Assembly: GCF_001643305.1 (NCBI RefSeq)
Contig: NZ_LSGW01000046.1
Span: 1-64,000 of the forward strand
From: Aeromonas salmonicida subsp. salmonicida
Lineage (GTDB): Bacteria; Pseudomonadota; Gammaproteobacteria; Enterobacterales; Aeromonadaceae
Length of the DNA: 64,000 nucleotides
Direction of reading: 5' to 3'
Made by a program: the position numbers and the translations under genes. Under the pieces are notes generated by a model. The model searched no databases. It had not been told where the DNA came from and was given only the letters and a program-made list of their open reading frames with translations. This document shows, one piece after another, positions 55,258 through 63,788 of this stretch (its first letter is position 1; each line of letters opens with the position of its first letter).

Positions 55258-56185
55258 ATGCAGCACTATTACGACGGACTGGAAATTCGCCCCTCCCCCT
55301 TGCGAGAGCAACAACAACTGGAGCAGCTCAATCACCTGCTCACCCATGTCGGCCAGTATTGCGCCGGTTACTCCAGCGCCTATCGCCAGCGCCGTTTGCA
55401 GGAGTTGGGCGAGCTGGCCACACTGCCCCTGCTCGACGCCACCGACCTGTTTGCCGCCCAGCAGGCCCATCCGCCCTTCGCCGGCCTCACGGGTCGGCCG
55501 GCCAGTCAGGCGCTGCGGGTCTTCGCCTGTCCGGGCCAGCTGGCCATTCCCGAATATGCGGGCGCGGACTGGTGGGGCGCGGCACGGGCCCTGTTTGCCG
55601 CCGGTTTCAAGGCGGGGGAAGTGCTGCTCAACGGCCACGACTATCACGCTGGCCCCACCGCCTTTATCTTCGATAACGGTGCCCGCCAGCTCGGTGCCCC
55701 CGTGGTGCCCTGCGGGCCACACGATACCCAGCGCCAGCTGGAGGCGCTGCTGCGCTATCAGCCCACCAGCTACGTCGGCCCGCTGGTGACCCTGCTCGAC
55801 CTGCTGGAGGCTGCCGAGGCGGCGGAGATCCCGAGCGACTCGCTGCGCCGCGCCCTGCTGTGCGAAGCTACCCATCCTGAAACCGCGCCGCTGCGCGCCA
55901 TTCACGGCATTGCAGCCCTCAACTGTCTGGTATGGCAGGATGTGGGAGTGGTGGCCTACGAGAGCCAGCCCGGTCTGGGTTTTATCGTCAACGTAGAGCT
56001 GCATCGTCGAGATAGTCGATCTGGCCAACGGCGAACCGGTGAGCGGCGACGAAATCGGCCAACTGGTGGTGACAAGGCTCGATCTGGAGTATCCCCTGCT
56101 GCGGCTGGTCACCGATTGGCAGGGCCATTGGCTCGCCAAACCCAGCGGATGCGGGCGCACCAACCGGTGCCTCAAGCTGGTGTAG
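55258..56185 (+). pseudogene. PaaK/LuxE-like adenylate-forming protein, frameshifted
   Basis: The first frame (start 55258) encodes an AMP-binding-like region: LLDATDLFAAQQAHPPFAG, FDNGARQLGAPVVPCGP and GLGFIVNVELH. From 56006 the homologous text is one frame further: VEIVDLANGEPVSGDE, GQLVVTRLDLEYPLLRLVTD and SGCGRTNRCLKLV, stopping at 56183-56185. A one-base insertion near 55999-56006 explains this. The joined protein of ~309 aa is like small phenylacetate-CoA ligase relatives; its P-loop (FACPGQLAIP) is unusual. It could be a pseudogene or a sequence error. Confidence 0.6.
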
Positions 56186-56284
56186 CAACCCACAGCGATG
56201 CAGACATGCACAGATGCAAAAATGCAAACGGGCAGCCATCAGGCTGCCCGTCTTGTCTCTGGCGAGGAGACTATCTGAAGCGTG

Positions 56285-56830
56285 TCAGCGTCTCGCCTGC
56301 CAGGTGGCGATGGCGAGCAGGGAGTCGGGGGTAAATTCGGTGGCGCGCTCGGCAATCTCGGCCAGGCTCATCCAGTGCACCGCACTCACCTCTTCGGCCT
56401 GCAGCTGCAACGGCCCCTGATAGCGGCAACTGAAGAGGCCCCCCCAGACCCGATAACCCTCCCCTTCGGCGTAGAAGCTGCCAAATCCCTGCAGGGGAAC
56501 ATCCGCAATCCCCAGCTCCTCGGCCAGCTCGCGCCGGGCGGAGAGCTCCATCTCCTCACCGATAGTGACCACACCACCGGCGCAGGCATCCAGCATGCCG
56601 GGGCAGAAATCCTTGCTGAGGGTGCGCCGCTGCACCAGGATCCGATCCGTCTGGTCGAGCACCAGAATATAACTGGCGCGATGGCACAGGTTCTCCCGCC
56701 GCACCCTGGCCCGTTCGGCTACCCCGATCACCCGGTTATCCGCATCAACCACATCCACCCATTCCACGCGCAGGCCCTTTCGCTCATGTCGTTCAATTGC
56801 CCGCAGTATATCGGGGCAAGGAGGGGTCAT
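56285..56830 (-). CDS. NUDIX hydrolase, YfcD-like
   Basis: A 181-aa hydrolase of nucleoside-diphosphate-linked substrates. The Nudix box runs GGVVTIGEEMELSARRELAE followed by ELGI, matching GX5EX7REUXEEXGU. The N-terminus (EWVDVVDADNRVIGVAERARVRRENLCHRASY) follows E. coli YfcD (180 aa), which resembles isopentenyl-diphosphate isomerases. The natural substrate is not known. It is divergent from the 71-aa gene at 56976. Confidence 0.88.
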   Translation of the reverse strand: MTPPCPDILRAIERHERKGLRVEWVDVVDADNRVIGVAERARVRRENLCHRASYILVLDQTDRILVQRRTLSKDFCPGMLDACAGGVVTIGEEMELSARRELAEELGIADVPLQGFGSFYAEGEGYRVWGGLFSCRYQGPLQLQAEEVSAVHWMSLAEIAERATEFTPDSLLAIATWQARR

Positions 56831-56975
56831 GGCAGCACTTTTTCACCTCATGGGTACAGACACGCTCCCCGGATACCCGTCGTCACACGGATTCATACAA
56901 ACCTTCATTAAATGTCACATTAGTGTCACCCATGGACGGCATAGTGTGCCCTGTCCAAGCAACAGGTGTTTTGTG

Positions 56976-57191
56976 ATGAAGGTGTTCAAGAACTTGTCTC
57001 CCCGCCAGATTGCCCGCTACATCAAGAGCTTCCATCGCGGCAGCTTCATGGTGGAGGCGCTGGGGCGATTCGAATTCAACGGCGGAGAGATCAATCTGCA
57101 GAGCCTGACCTGCCGTCAGACCCTGAGTCTGGCCCGGCAGATCAATCTGGAGGTTCGCGGCCTGCGTCACACCAGCCTGCTGTTGGGGTAA
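56976..57191 (+). CDS. Small basic protein, 71 aa
   Basis: A 71-aa protein, positively charged near its start (KVFKNLSPRQIARYIKSFHRG), with no signal or membrane span. I do not recognise it. The frame is open further upstream, but this Met is the most plausible start and has only a weak ribosome binding site. It faces the DUF2845 gene, ending 55 bases before it on the opposite strand. Confidence 0.5.
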   Translation: MKVFKNLSPRQIARYIKSFHRGSFMVEALGRFEFNGGEINLQSLTCRQTLSLARQINLEVRGLRHTSLLLG

Positions 57192-57246
57192 CTTCCATAG
57201 TCCTTTCTGTTTGTAGTCTGCTTCCATACACGTTTTTGCCCGCCGG

Positions 57247-57561
57247 CTAGTCGCCGCGCGGGCCATTTTCTATGTCGGTGACCACACCGTTGCGCACTGT
57301 CACAAAGCGCATGAAGGCATTCTTGCCAAAGTTGTAGGTCCAGCGCTCACCGTATGTGACCTGTACCAGATTGCCAAACTGGTTCACCTCGTTGCGGGTC
57401 AAGGTTTCACGCAGCATGGGCTCGCCACACTTGAGCAGCATCTCGGCTGTGCTGTCCCCCTCTGTGATGAGGGCGTTCTTGCAACGCATGGCATCGGCAC
57501 TGGCCGGTATGCTCAGTAACAGCAGGGCCAGGGCGGCCCCCAGATCCAGAGGTCGTTTCAT
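57247..57561 (-). CDS. DUF2845 family periplasmic protein
   Basis: A 104-aa exported protein: a signal peptide (LGAALALLLLSIPASADA) followed by the DUF2845 region with MRCKNALITEGDSTAEMLLKC and ERWTYNFGKNAFMRFV. Two Cys may form a disulphide. Its ATG overlaps the stop of the ABC permease gene by four bases (ATGA), so it is translationally coupled to it. The function is unknown; the coupling suggests a role linked to the exporter (inference). Confidence 0.8.
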   Translation of the reverse strand: MKRPLDLGAALALLLLSIPASADAMRCKNALITEGDSTAEMLLKCGEPMLRETLTRNEVNQFGNLVQVTYGERWTYNFGKNAFMRFVTVRNGVVTDIENGPRGD

Positions 57562-58571
57562 TGGCTATTCCATTTAAACAGGGCACTGCCCAGGGTGAGA
57601 CAAGAGAGGGTAAACAGTACAACCCAGCCCAGCGGTGCGGCCACCTCGGCCCAGCCTGCCCCTTCCAGCATGACGGCGCGGGCCGCCGTGATGATCTGGC
57701 TGAGCGGTAGCCAGGCCGCCAGCTGTTGCAGCCAGACCGGCGCCCCTTCCAGCGAGAACCAGACCCCGGAGAGAAACATCATGGGCATGCTGATGACGTT
57801 GAGCAGGCCGCTTGCCAGCTCTTCGTTCTGAATGCGGGCGGCGATGAGCAGACCCAGTGACGCCATGGCGGCCCCGCCCACCAGGGCGATAAGAAGCAGC
57901 AACCAGCCTGAGCCGAGCAGGGGCACACCAAGCAGGCCGTAGGCCACCAGAAACACCAGCAGGCTCACCACCAGGGTAATCAGGATCCGCGACAGCAACT
58001 GGGCACAGAGAAACTCGGCGGCGGAGAGCGGCGTTGCCCTCAATCGCTTGAGCACACCGTTCTTGCGGTAACGGACTATGACGAAGCCGACCCCGAACAG
58101 GCCGGAAAACATCAGGTTCATGCCGATCACTCCGGGCAACAGCCAGTCACCATAACGGATCGCCTGACCGCTCAGAGTCTCTTTCACCAGTGGCTGAAAA
58201 ATCGCCTGGCGCAGCAGGTATTCGGCCAGCGCCCCCTGGGCGGCATCCGGGTTGACCCAGTAGCGACCCGAACCGGGCGAGAGCAGCAGATCCAGCTGAT
58301 GGTGGCGTACCTTGAGTCGCCCCTTTTGCTCATCGTCATAGGGAATGAGTTTGAGCAGCGGAATGGCGTTCAGGGGCGCATAGGCAGCAGGCAAGTCCCC
58401 CACTACCCCCATCTGCACCAGCGGCTTGGGCGGGCCGGAGAAGATGAGGGAGAAACCTATCACCAGCAACAGCGGGAAGGCCAGATTCCACACCAGGGCC
58501 GCCCTGTCCCGCACAAACTCCAGATTGCGGGCATAAAAAAGCGCACCGATCCGTTTTATGGCGCCTTTCAT
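57558..58571 (-). CDS. ABC-2 type exporter permease
   Basis: A 337-aa inner-membrane protein with an N-terminal helix (LVWNLAFPLLLVIGFSLIF), a large extracytoplasmic loop, and five helices in the C-terminal half (MNLMFSGLFGVGFVIV to LGWVVLFTLSCLTLG). The ABC-2 type permease signature MPMMFLSGVWFSLEGAP is at about residue 270. The ATG at 58571 is preceded by AAGGAG; an in-frame GTG at 58676 overlaps the ATPase stop and is the alternative. It pairs with the ATPase gene just upstream. The substrate is unknown. Confidence 0.87.
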   Translation of the reverse strand: MKGAIKRIGALFYARNLEFVRDRAALVWNLAFPLLLVIGFSLIFSGPPKPLVQMGVVGDLPAAYAPLNAIPLLKLIPYDDEQKGRLKVRHHQLDLLLSPGSGRYWVNPDAAQGALAEYLLRQAIFQPLVKETLSGQAIRYGDWLLPGVIGMNLMFSGLFGVGFVIVRYRKNGVLKRLRATPLSAAEFLCAQLLSRILITLVVSLLVFLVAYGLLGVPLLGSGWLLLLIALVGGAAMASLGLLIAARIQNEELASGLLNVISMPMMFLSGVWFSLEGAPVWLQQLAAWLPLSQIITAARAVMLEGAGWAEVAAPLGWVVLFTLSCLTLGSALFKWNSQ

Positions 58572-58665
58572 GCTCCGCTCCTTGTGCACCAAGCTGACGA
58601 GCGGCGCGACCACTGCAAGTCTCGCGGATGGAGGTGGGTGCCAACACGGCATCTTGTCATGCTGC

Positions 58666-59547
58666 TCATGCGCCACTCCTCAGGCTATGGCCGGTCAGGT
58701 GCAAAAAGAGATCCTCCAGGTTGGGAGAACGTACCTGCATGCCGGTCAGCGGGACTCCAAGGCTGAGCAACTGCGGCAGCAGGAGTGCCACGTCGGGACA
58801 GGTCAGCTCCACCTGATCGCCGTGGGGCAGGAGCGGATAGCCCAGGCCGGCGAGGGCCGGGTGATCCGGTAATCGCACCAGCACACCGTCAAAATGCTGG
58901 GCCGGCAAGGCCGTGGGGGTATCCAGGCTGAGCAAGTGGCCGTGATCGACGATGGCGATGAGATCGCACAACTGCTGCGCCTCATCCATGTAGTGGGTAG
59001 TGAGCACCACCGTCTTGCCCTGGGCCTTGATCGCTTCGATGCGCTGCCAGAAGTGGTGGCGGGCCTGGGGATCCAGCCCGGTAGTAGGTTCATCCAGAAA
59101 CAGCAACTCGGGGTCACCGAGCAGAGCGAGCGCCAGCAGCAGGCGCTGACGCTGACCGCCGGAGAGCTTGCGGCTGTCACGGTCGATGAATTCGCCCAGG
59201 GCACACAGCTCGATGAGCTGCGCCTGGGGCAAAGGATGGGGGTAGAGGCTGGCAAACAGGCGCAGGGTATCGCGCACAGTCAGAAAATCCTGCAGCGCAG
59301 TATGCTGGAACTGGATGCCGATGCGGGAGCGGTAATCGGGGCCGCGAGGGGCGCCATGGAACAGGATCTGGCCGCTATCCGGAGTGAGGACGCCCTCCAG
59401 CAACTCTATGGTGGTGGTCTTGCCCGCCCCGTTCGGGCCGAGCAGACCGAAACAGCAACCGGCTGGAATGGCAAAGCTGAGCCCGTCCACCGCCTTGACG
59501 CCGGGAAAGTGCTTGATGAGATCGACGACTTCGATGATGGCTGCCAT
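58666..59547 (-). CDS. ABC exporter ATPase
   Basis: A 293-aa ATPase of the DrrA/CcmA-like type. Walker A is GPNGAGKTTTIELLEG, the Q-loop FQHTALQDF, the signature KLSGGQRQRLLLALALL, Walker B PELLFLDEPTTGLD and the H-loop VLTTHYMDE. A C-terminal extension of about 80 residues follows, as in DrrA-like exporters. I chose the ATG at 59547 with GGGAG upstream. It forms an operon with the permease and DUF2845 genes; unlike some relatives no TetR-type regulator is adjacent. Confidence 0.92.
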   Translation of the reverse strand: MAAIIEVVDLIKHFPGVKAVDGLSFAIPAGCCFGLLGPNGAGKTTTIELLEGVLTPDSGQILFHGAPRGPDYRSRIGIQFQHTALQDFLTVRDTLRLFASLYPHPLPQAQLIELCALGEFIDRDSRKLSGGQRQRLLLALALLGDPELLFLDEPTTGLDPQARHHFWQRIEAIKAQGKTVVLTTHYMDEAQQLCDLIAIVDHGHLLSLDTPTALPAQHFDGVLVRLPDHPALAGLGYPLLPHGDQVELTCPDVALLLPQLLSLGVPLTGMQVRSPNLEDLFLHLTGHSLRSGA

Positions 59548-59645
59548 GACTTGTCTCCCAGGAGAAGCCCTGACTATATCCAAATCTTTTGCAAAGGCAC
59601 ATTGTCTATCGACAAGGGCCCGCCAGGCAGGGGAGCCTCAAACAG

Positions 59646-59671
59646 AAACGGCGACCCTGAGGTCGCCGTTT
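59646..59671 (-). terminator. Terminator of fklB
   Basis: The stem aaacggcgacc/ggtcgccgttt lies 18 bases after the fklB stop codon. Confidence 0.75.
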
Positions 59672-59688
59672 GCATCAAGCCAGCCGGA

Positions 59689-60300
59689 TCACAGAATGTC
59701 CAGCAGCTCCACTTCGAATACCAGAGCAGAGTAGGGCGGGATGGAACCGGCACCACGAGCACCATAGGCCAGATCCTGCGGAATATAGAGCTTCCACTTG
59801 GAGCCAACCGGCATCAGTTGCAGGGCTTCAACCCAACCGGCGATGACGCCAGTCACCGGGAATTCAGCCGGCTCGCCACGGGCGACCGAGCTGTCAAACA
59901 CGCCACCGTGGGTGAAGGTACCGTGGTAGTGCACGCGCACGGACTGACCGGCCACCGGCACGGCGCCATTGCCTTCTACCATGACTTCGTATTGCAGACC
60001 CGAGTCGGTCACCTTGACGTCGGCACGCTTGGCGTTGTCAGCCAGGAAGGCTTCGCCATCGGCGGCGGCCGCCTTGGCAACGGCTTCCTGCTCTTCCTGC
60101 ATGCGTGCAGTGATAACCTGGAAGGCATCATTGATATCGTCACGGCTGACCGCGAACTCCAGACCATTCAGGGCATCTGCCAGACCTTGTTGCAGGGCCG
60201 GGATATCCAGACCGGCGAACGCTTGCTGCGCCAGTTGCTCGCCCATGTTGCGGCCGATGCCATAGCTGGCCTTCTGTTCGATAGAGTCGTATTGGGACAT
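59689..60300 (-). CDS. fklB: FKBP-type peptidyl-prolyl isomerase FklB
   Basis: A 203-aa prolyl isomerase. The N-terminal half is the helical dimerisation domain (DSIEQKASYGIGRNMGEQL...FKBP_N), and the C-terminal half the FKBP domain (SVRVHYHGTFTHGGVFDSSV, then GWVEALQLMPVGSKW and LAYGARGAGSIPPYSAL). There is no signal peptide, so it is cytoplasmic. Length and sequence match E. coli FklB (206 aa). Confidence 0.94.
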   Translation of the reverse strand: MSQYDSIEQKASYGIGRNMGEQLAQQAFAGLDIPALQQGLADALNGLEFAVSRDDINDAFQVITARMQEEQEAVAKAAAADGEAFLADNAKRADVKVTDSGLQYEVMVEGNGAVPVAGQSVRVHYHGTFTHGGVFDSSVARGEPAEFPVTGVIAGWVEALQLMPVGSKWKLYIPQDLAYGARGAGSIPPYSALVFEVELLDIL

Positions 60301-60481
60301 TGAGATGTTGCTCCAGATCCAAGTAATAAAGAGGCGGGATAATATCAGACTTTTCGGCCAGGTGCTGCCGCCGGTCGCCCTGATTTCCCCGCCCGTGGGA
60401 GCGAGTTCACACCAGTCAGGTGCGAACGCCGCCCATCGGCGGCGATCCTGTCAGGCACAATGGCGCTGTGAGCCTTTGGAC

Positions 60482-61228
60482 TCAAACCTCACTTTCTGCG
60501 ACATCAGCGCGATCCAGCAGGGCCCGCACTGCGGCTACCTTGGCACCGTCGGTGATATTGACCCGGCCGTCATCAGAGGTACCCATATTGACTCCATGGG
60601 GTACCATACCGCCGCGCCAGCCCATGCCGGACATGTGCACCTCGTTCACCCCGGTAAATTCGATGATGGTGCGCACGTTGTCGGCATTGATCCCGGCACC
60701 TGGCATCAGGGTGGCCCGGCCTGCCAGCGCCTGTTGCATGGCCTGCAAGGTCTCGAGCCCCGCCAGCGCGGTCGGTGCATGACCTGACGTGAGGATCCGC
60801 TCACAACCGGCCGCTATGATGACCTCAAGATCGGCACGCCAGTCGGAGCAGAGATCGATGGCACGATGGAAGGTGACGCCAAGGGGACCGGCTGCCGCGA
60901 CCAGTTGCCTGAGCTGGGCAGCAGGCACCCGCCCCTCTTCATCCAGCAGCCCCACCACCACACCTTGCAACCCGGCGGCGCGAGCGGCGGCGATATCCTG
61001 CAGCATCATCTCGAACTCCCCTTCGCTGAAGCAGAAATCCCCGGCACGGGGACGGATCATGGCATAGACAGGGACGCTGGCGTGGCGGGCGGCCAGCTGC
61101 ATGAAACCATAGGAGGGGATCAAACCACCCAGCCCCAGCGCAGAGCAGAGCTCGATGCGATCCGCGCCGGCTTGCTGGGCGGTGAACAGGGATTCCAGGT
61201 TGTCGATACAAATTTCAAGACGGGTCAT
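60482..61228 (-). CDS. cutC: CutC family protein
   Basis: A 248-aa cytoplasmic TIM-barrel protein, the length of E. coli CutC. Motifs LEICIDNLESLFTAQQAGADR, MIRPRAGDFCFSEGEF, FHRAIDLCSDW and LMPGAGINADNVR are typical. CutC was linked to copper homeostasis, but its biochemical role is not settled. AAAGGAG precedes the ATG at 61228. It lies 41 bases after nagK on the same strand and is probably cotranscribed. Confidence 0.93.
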   Translation of the reverse strand: MTRLEICIDNLESLFTAQQAGADRIELCSALGLGGLIPSYGFMQLAARHASVPVYAMIRPRAGDFCFSEGEFEMMLQDIAAARAAGLQGVVVGLLDEEGRVPAAQLRQLVAAAGPLGVTFHRAIDLCSDWRADLEVIIAAGCERILTSGHAPTALAGLETLQAMQQALAGRATLMPGAGINADNVRTIIEFTGVNEVHMSGMGWRGGMVPHGVNMGTSDDGRVNITDGAKVAAVRALLDRADVAESEV

Positions 61229-61269
61229 GATGACTCCTTTATTGGAGAGATCAGACAGCACATCTGATC

Positions 61270-62205
61270 TCATAAATTGAGCAAGGCCGCACCCCTCACC
61301 CCACCGGCACCGCCGAAGCGGGCCTGGCGGATCTCGGGCAGAGCGACACCGGGCAGCAGGTGGCCGGGCAGACGCAGCGGCAACTGTTGGTACAGGGCGG
61401 GCAGACGCAGCGGCAACTGTTGGTACAGGGCGGGCAGACCGCTCAAGCCGCCCCCCAGCACGACCACCTCGGGATCAACCACAGAGATGGCGGTAGCGAG
61501 TCCGGCAGCCATGATCTCGAGCCAGCAGTCGACCGTAGCCACCGCATCAGGCTCATGAGCCTCGAAGCGTTCCACTATCTGGTGGCCGCTGGCACGCTGA
61601 CCGTGAAAATGGTGGTAGAGCCGCTCCAGCCCGCTGCCGGACGCATAGGTTTCAAAACAGACCAGGCGGCCACAGCCGCAACGGGGACGAGGCAGGTCGG
61701 GATACTTCATCAGCATGGTCGCAGGCAAGGGGTAGTGACCTATCTCCCCCGCCAGCCAGTTACGGCCCTGAATGAGTTTGCCGGCCAGATAGACGGCACC
61801 ACCTATGCCGGTGCCTATGGTGACCCCCAGCGCACTGTCTGCCCCTGCCGCTGCGCCCTGGTGCACCTCCGACCAGAGAAAGCAGTTGGCATCGTTGTCC
61901 ACCTTGACCATACGACCCAAACGCTCGGCCAGATCGGCGCCCAGATGGCGACCATTGATGGAGGGCAGGTTCGCCGCCACTATGCTGTGGTCGTGCCGAT
62001 TGAGGATACCGGGAAAGCCGATGCCTACGGCGCCTCTTGCACTGAAGCGGGCATCAGCCTCGAGTACCCGCTGGCAGATCAGCTGCTGCAGCCCCTCGTA
62101 ATCATTGCCGGGAGTGCTCATGCGCTCCTCATGACAGAGATTCAAGCCGCCGTCATACACAGCGAACGCTATCTTGGTGCCACCGATATCAAAGCCGTAA
62201 TACAT
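61270..62205 (-). CDS. nagK: N-acetylglucosamine kinase (ROK family)
   Basis: A 311-aa kinase phosphorylating GlcNAc salvaged from cell-wall or chitin sugars. The ATP motif is YYGFDIGGTKIAFAVYD; the catalytic Asp is in KVDNDANCFLWSE. GTGIGGAVYLAG and the ROK zinc site (GHYPLP ... CGCGRLVCFE) are intact. Near the C-terminus a 33-bp tandem duplication repeats LPALYQQLPLR, adding eleven residues relative to E. coli NagK (303 aa) between GGGLSG and LPGHLLPG. GGGAG precedes the ATG at 62205 by seven bases. It lies upstream of cutC. Confidence 0.93.
   Translation of the reverse strand: MYYGFDIGGTKIAFAVYDGGLNLCHEERMSTPGNDYEGLQQLICQRVLEADARFSARGAVGIGFPGILNRHDHSIVAANLPSINGRHLGADLAERLGRMVKVDNDANCFLWSEVHQGAAAGADSALGVTIGTGIGGAVYLAGKLIQGRNWLAGEIGHYPLPATMLMKYPDLPRPRCGCGRLVCFETYASGSGLERLYHHFHGQRASGHQIVERFEAHEPDAVATVDCWLEIMAAGLATAISVVDPEVVVLGGGLSGLPALYQQLPLRLPALYQQLPLRLPGHLLPGVALPEIRQARFGGAGGVRGAALLNL
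61365..61430. repeat. 33-bp perfect tandem duplication inside nagK
   Basis: Two identical 33-bp units (61365-61397, 61398-61430) and 9 bases of a third. In frame, they encode LPALYQQLPLR twice on the minus strand. Confidence 0.95.
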
Positions 62206-62315
62206 GCTCACACTCCCTTGTCGGCGAGTTGCCTCACCTCAGCCTGTCCAGAGGGGCACATTGTATTAATTCGCAAAAAAAATAAAGTGATCGGGGGCGA
62301 AAAACGGGAGCCGGA

Positions 62316-62809
62316 TCAAAGCAAACGGAACATTTGCCGTTGCAGGCAAGCCTGGCCAAGGCTCATCAGGGTGCGCTCCTGGCCATCGAAGGCGAAGCCA
62401 CGACGCAGGTAAAAACCCTCGCCGACCCGATTGCCATCGAGCAGCCACAATCTGACGCCTTCACAACCGGCGCGCCGCATCTGCATGGCCACCGCCTGCC
62501 ACAGCCGCTTGCCATAACCCTGGCGCCAATGATCGGGGTGGAGGTAAAACGCCCGGATCCAGGCGGTGGGATATTCACCCTCTTGCGCCAGCTGCCAGTA
62601 GAGCAGGCCGATGACCACCTCATCCAGACAGAGCAGCATGGGTCTTGGGCCCGGCTCGGCGAGCCGGCTGCGCCAGATTTGCAGATGCTCGGTCACCGCC
62701 AGCTGGGCCAGCATGTCGTTGCCAAGCACCTCACCGTAGGCAGCGAGCCAGCTGGCCAGCTGGCCCGCTGCATCACCGTCATGGCGGGGGCATCATCAAG
62801 CCGCGCCAT
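62316..62809 (-). pseudogene. GNAT acetyltransferase broken by an 8-bp duplication
   Basis: From an ATG at 62809 the frame reads MARLDDAPAMTVMQRAS, a typical GNAT N-terminus, and then leaves frame. From about 62747 another frame continues WLAAYGEVLGNDMLAQLAV through the acetyl-CoA motif RQGYGKRLWQAV (about 75 residues on) and GEGFYLRRGFAF to a stop at 62316. Removing one copy of the tandem 8-mer ccagctgg (62748-62763) restores one frame of about 160 aa. A GTG at 62729 could still give a truncated 137-aa product. It lies nine bases downstream of the M48 protease gene. Confidence 0.75.
62748..62763. repeat. 8-bp tandem duplication (ccagctgg twice)
   Basis: Two adjacent copies of the 8-mer ccagctgg. 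Eight bases are not a multiple of three, so they shift the GNAT reading frame. Confidence 0.9.
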
Positions 62810-62817
62810 GCGCAGGC

Positions 62818-63624
62818 TTATGCCTTGCATTGGGGTACCAGACCGGAGGCGCGCGCCTGCTCATAGAGTGGCCGGGCCTCGGCCTGCTGGGCCTGCAACT
62901 CGGCGATCCGGTTTTCGTTGCTGGGGTGGGTGGAGAGCAGTTGCGGCGGCGCCTTGCCACCGGCGGCGGCGCTCATGTTCTGCCACAGGGGAACGGCTTC
63001 GGCAGGATTGAAACCGGCACGGGCCATCAAGTCCAGGCCCAGCCTGTCCGCTTCGCTCTCCTGCTCGCGGCCATAGGGCAGCATGACGCCCACCTCGACC
63101 CCGAGCCCCAGCGCCGTCATGGTGGCACCGCGATATTCGCTGCTGCCCATGGCGATATCCGCCGCCGCCAGACCGAGACCGGTCAGCTGGCTGCGGGAGA
63201 GTCGCTCGTTGGAGTGCTGGGCCAGCACGTGGGTCAGCTCGTGACCGATGACGGTGGCGAGCTGATCCTGATTCTTGGCGACCTTGAGCAGGCCGCTATA
63301 GACCCCTATCTTGCCACCGGGCAGTGCGAAGGCATTGACCTGCTTGGAGTCAAACACCACCACCTCCCAACTGGTGATGCCATAACTGGCGGGCACCTGG
63401 GCGGTAACCGCCTTGGCAACACAGGAGACATAGGCATTGAGCTTGGCATCCTTGCTCACCTTCTCCTGCTTTTTCATCTGCTCGAAGGAGTCGGCACCCA
63501 GCTTGCTCATCTGCTGGGGCGAAAACAGCAGCATCTGGCTACGACCGGTAGGAGACTGGGCACAACTGGCCAGCAGGGTAGAACAGAGCGCCGCCAGGCC
63601 GAGCTTGAACAGGGGAGATGTCAT
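62818..63624 (-). CDS. M48 family lipoprotein metalloprotease (LoiP-like)
   Basis: A 268-aa protein. The lipobox LLASC gives a lipidated Cys at about residue 21. The M48 domain has the zinc motif TVIGHELTHVLAQHS (His-Glu-x-x-His) and the downstream Glu in REQESEADRLGLDLM. The family acts on outer-membrane or periplasmic substrates as in E. coli LoiP/BepA. A single domain without TPR repeats fits LoiP/YggG rather than BepA. The ATG at 63624 is chosen because AAGGA lies about seven bases upstream. Confidence 0.88.
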   Translation of the reverse strand: MTSPLFKLGLAALCSTLLASCAQSPTGRSQMLLFSPQQMSKLGADSFEQMKKQEKVSKDAKLNAYVSCVAKAVTAQVPASYGITSWEVVVFDSKQVNAFALPGGKIGVYSGLLKVAKNQDQLATVIGHELTHVLAQHSNERLSRSQLTGLGLAAADIAMGSSEYRGATMTALGLGVEVGVMLPYGREQESEADRLGLDLMARAGFNPAEAVPLWQNMSAAAGGKAPPQLLSTHPSNENRIAELQAQQAEARPLYEQARASGLVPQCKA

Positions 63625-63746
63625 GGAGGTGTCCTTCACCATAAAGATGCCCTATTTTCGGAAATGCGGGCGTCCGGCGCAAGTCGACAAATTGCCCGGT
63701 TCGGCGAAAGCAGTCACATCCCCTCATTACCGGCTTGCTTAAAAAG

Positions 63747-63770
63747 AAAACGGGCCCCGCTGGGGCCCGT
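63747..63770 (-). terminator. Terminator of pstS
   Basis: The stem acgggcccc/ggggcccgt is followed by a T run on the minus strand, between pstS and the M48 gene. Confidence 0.8.
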
Positions 63771-63788
63771 CTTTGAGAGGAAACCGGT

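Noticed and set aside
61365-61440. Possible short CRISPR-like array
   Set aside because: The two units are directly adjacent with no spacer and lie in frame inside nagK; it is a coding tandem duplication.
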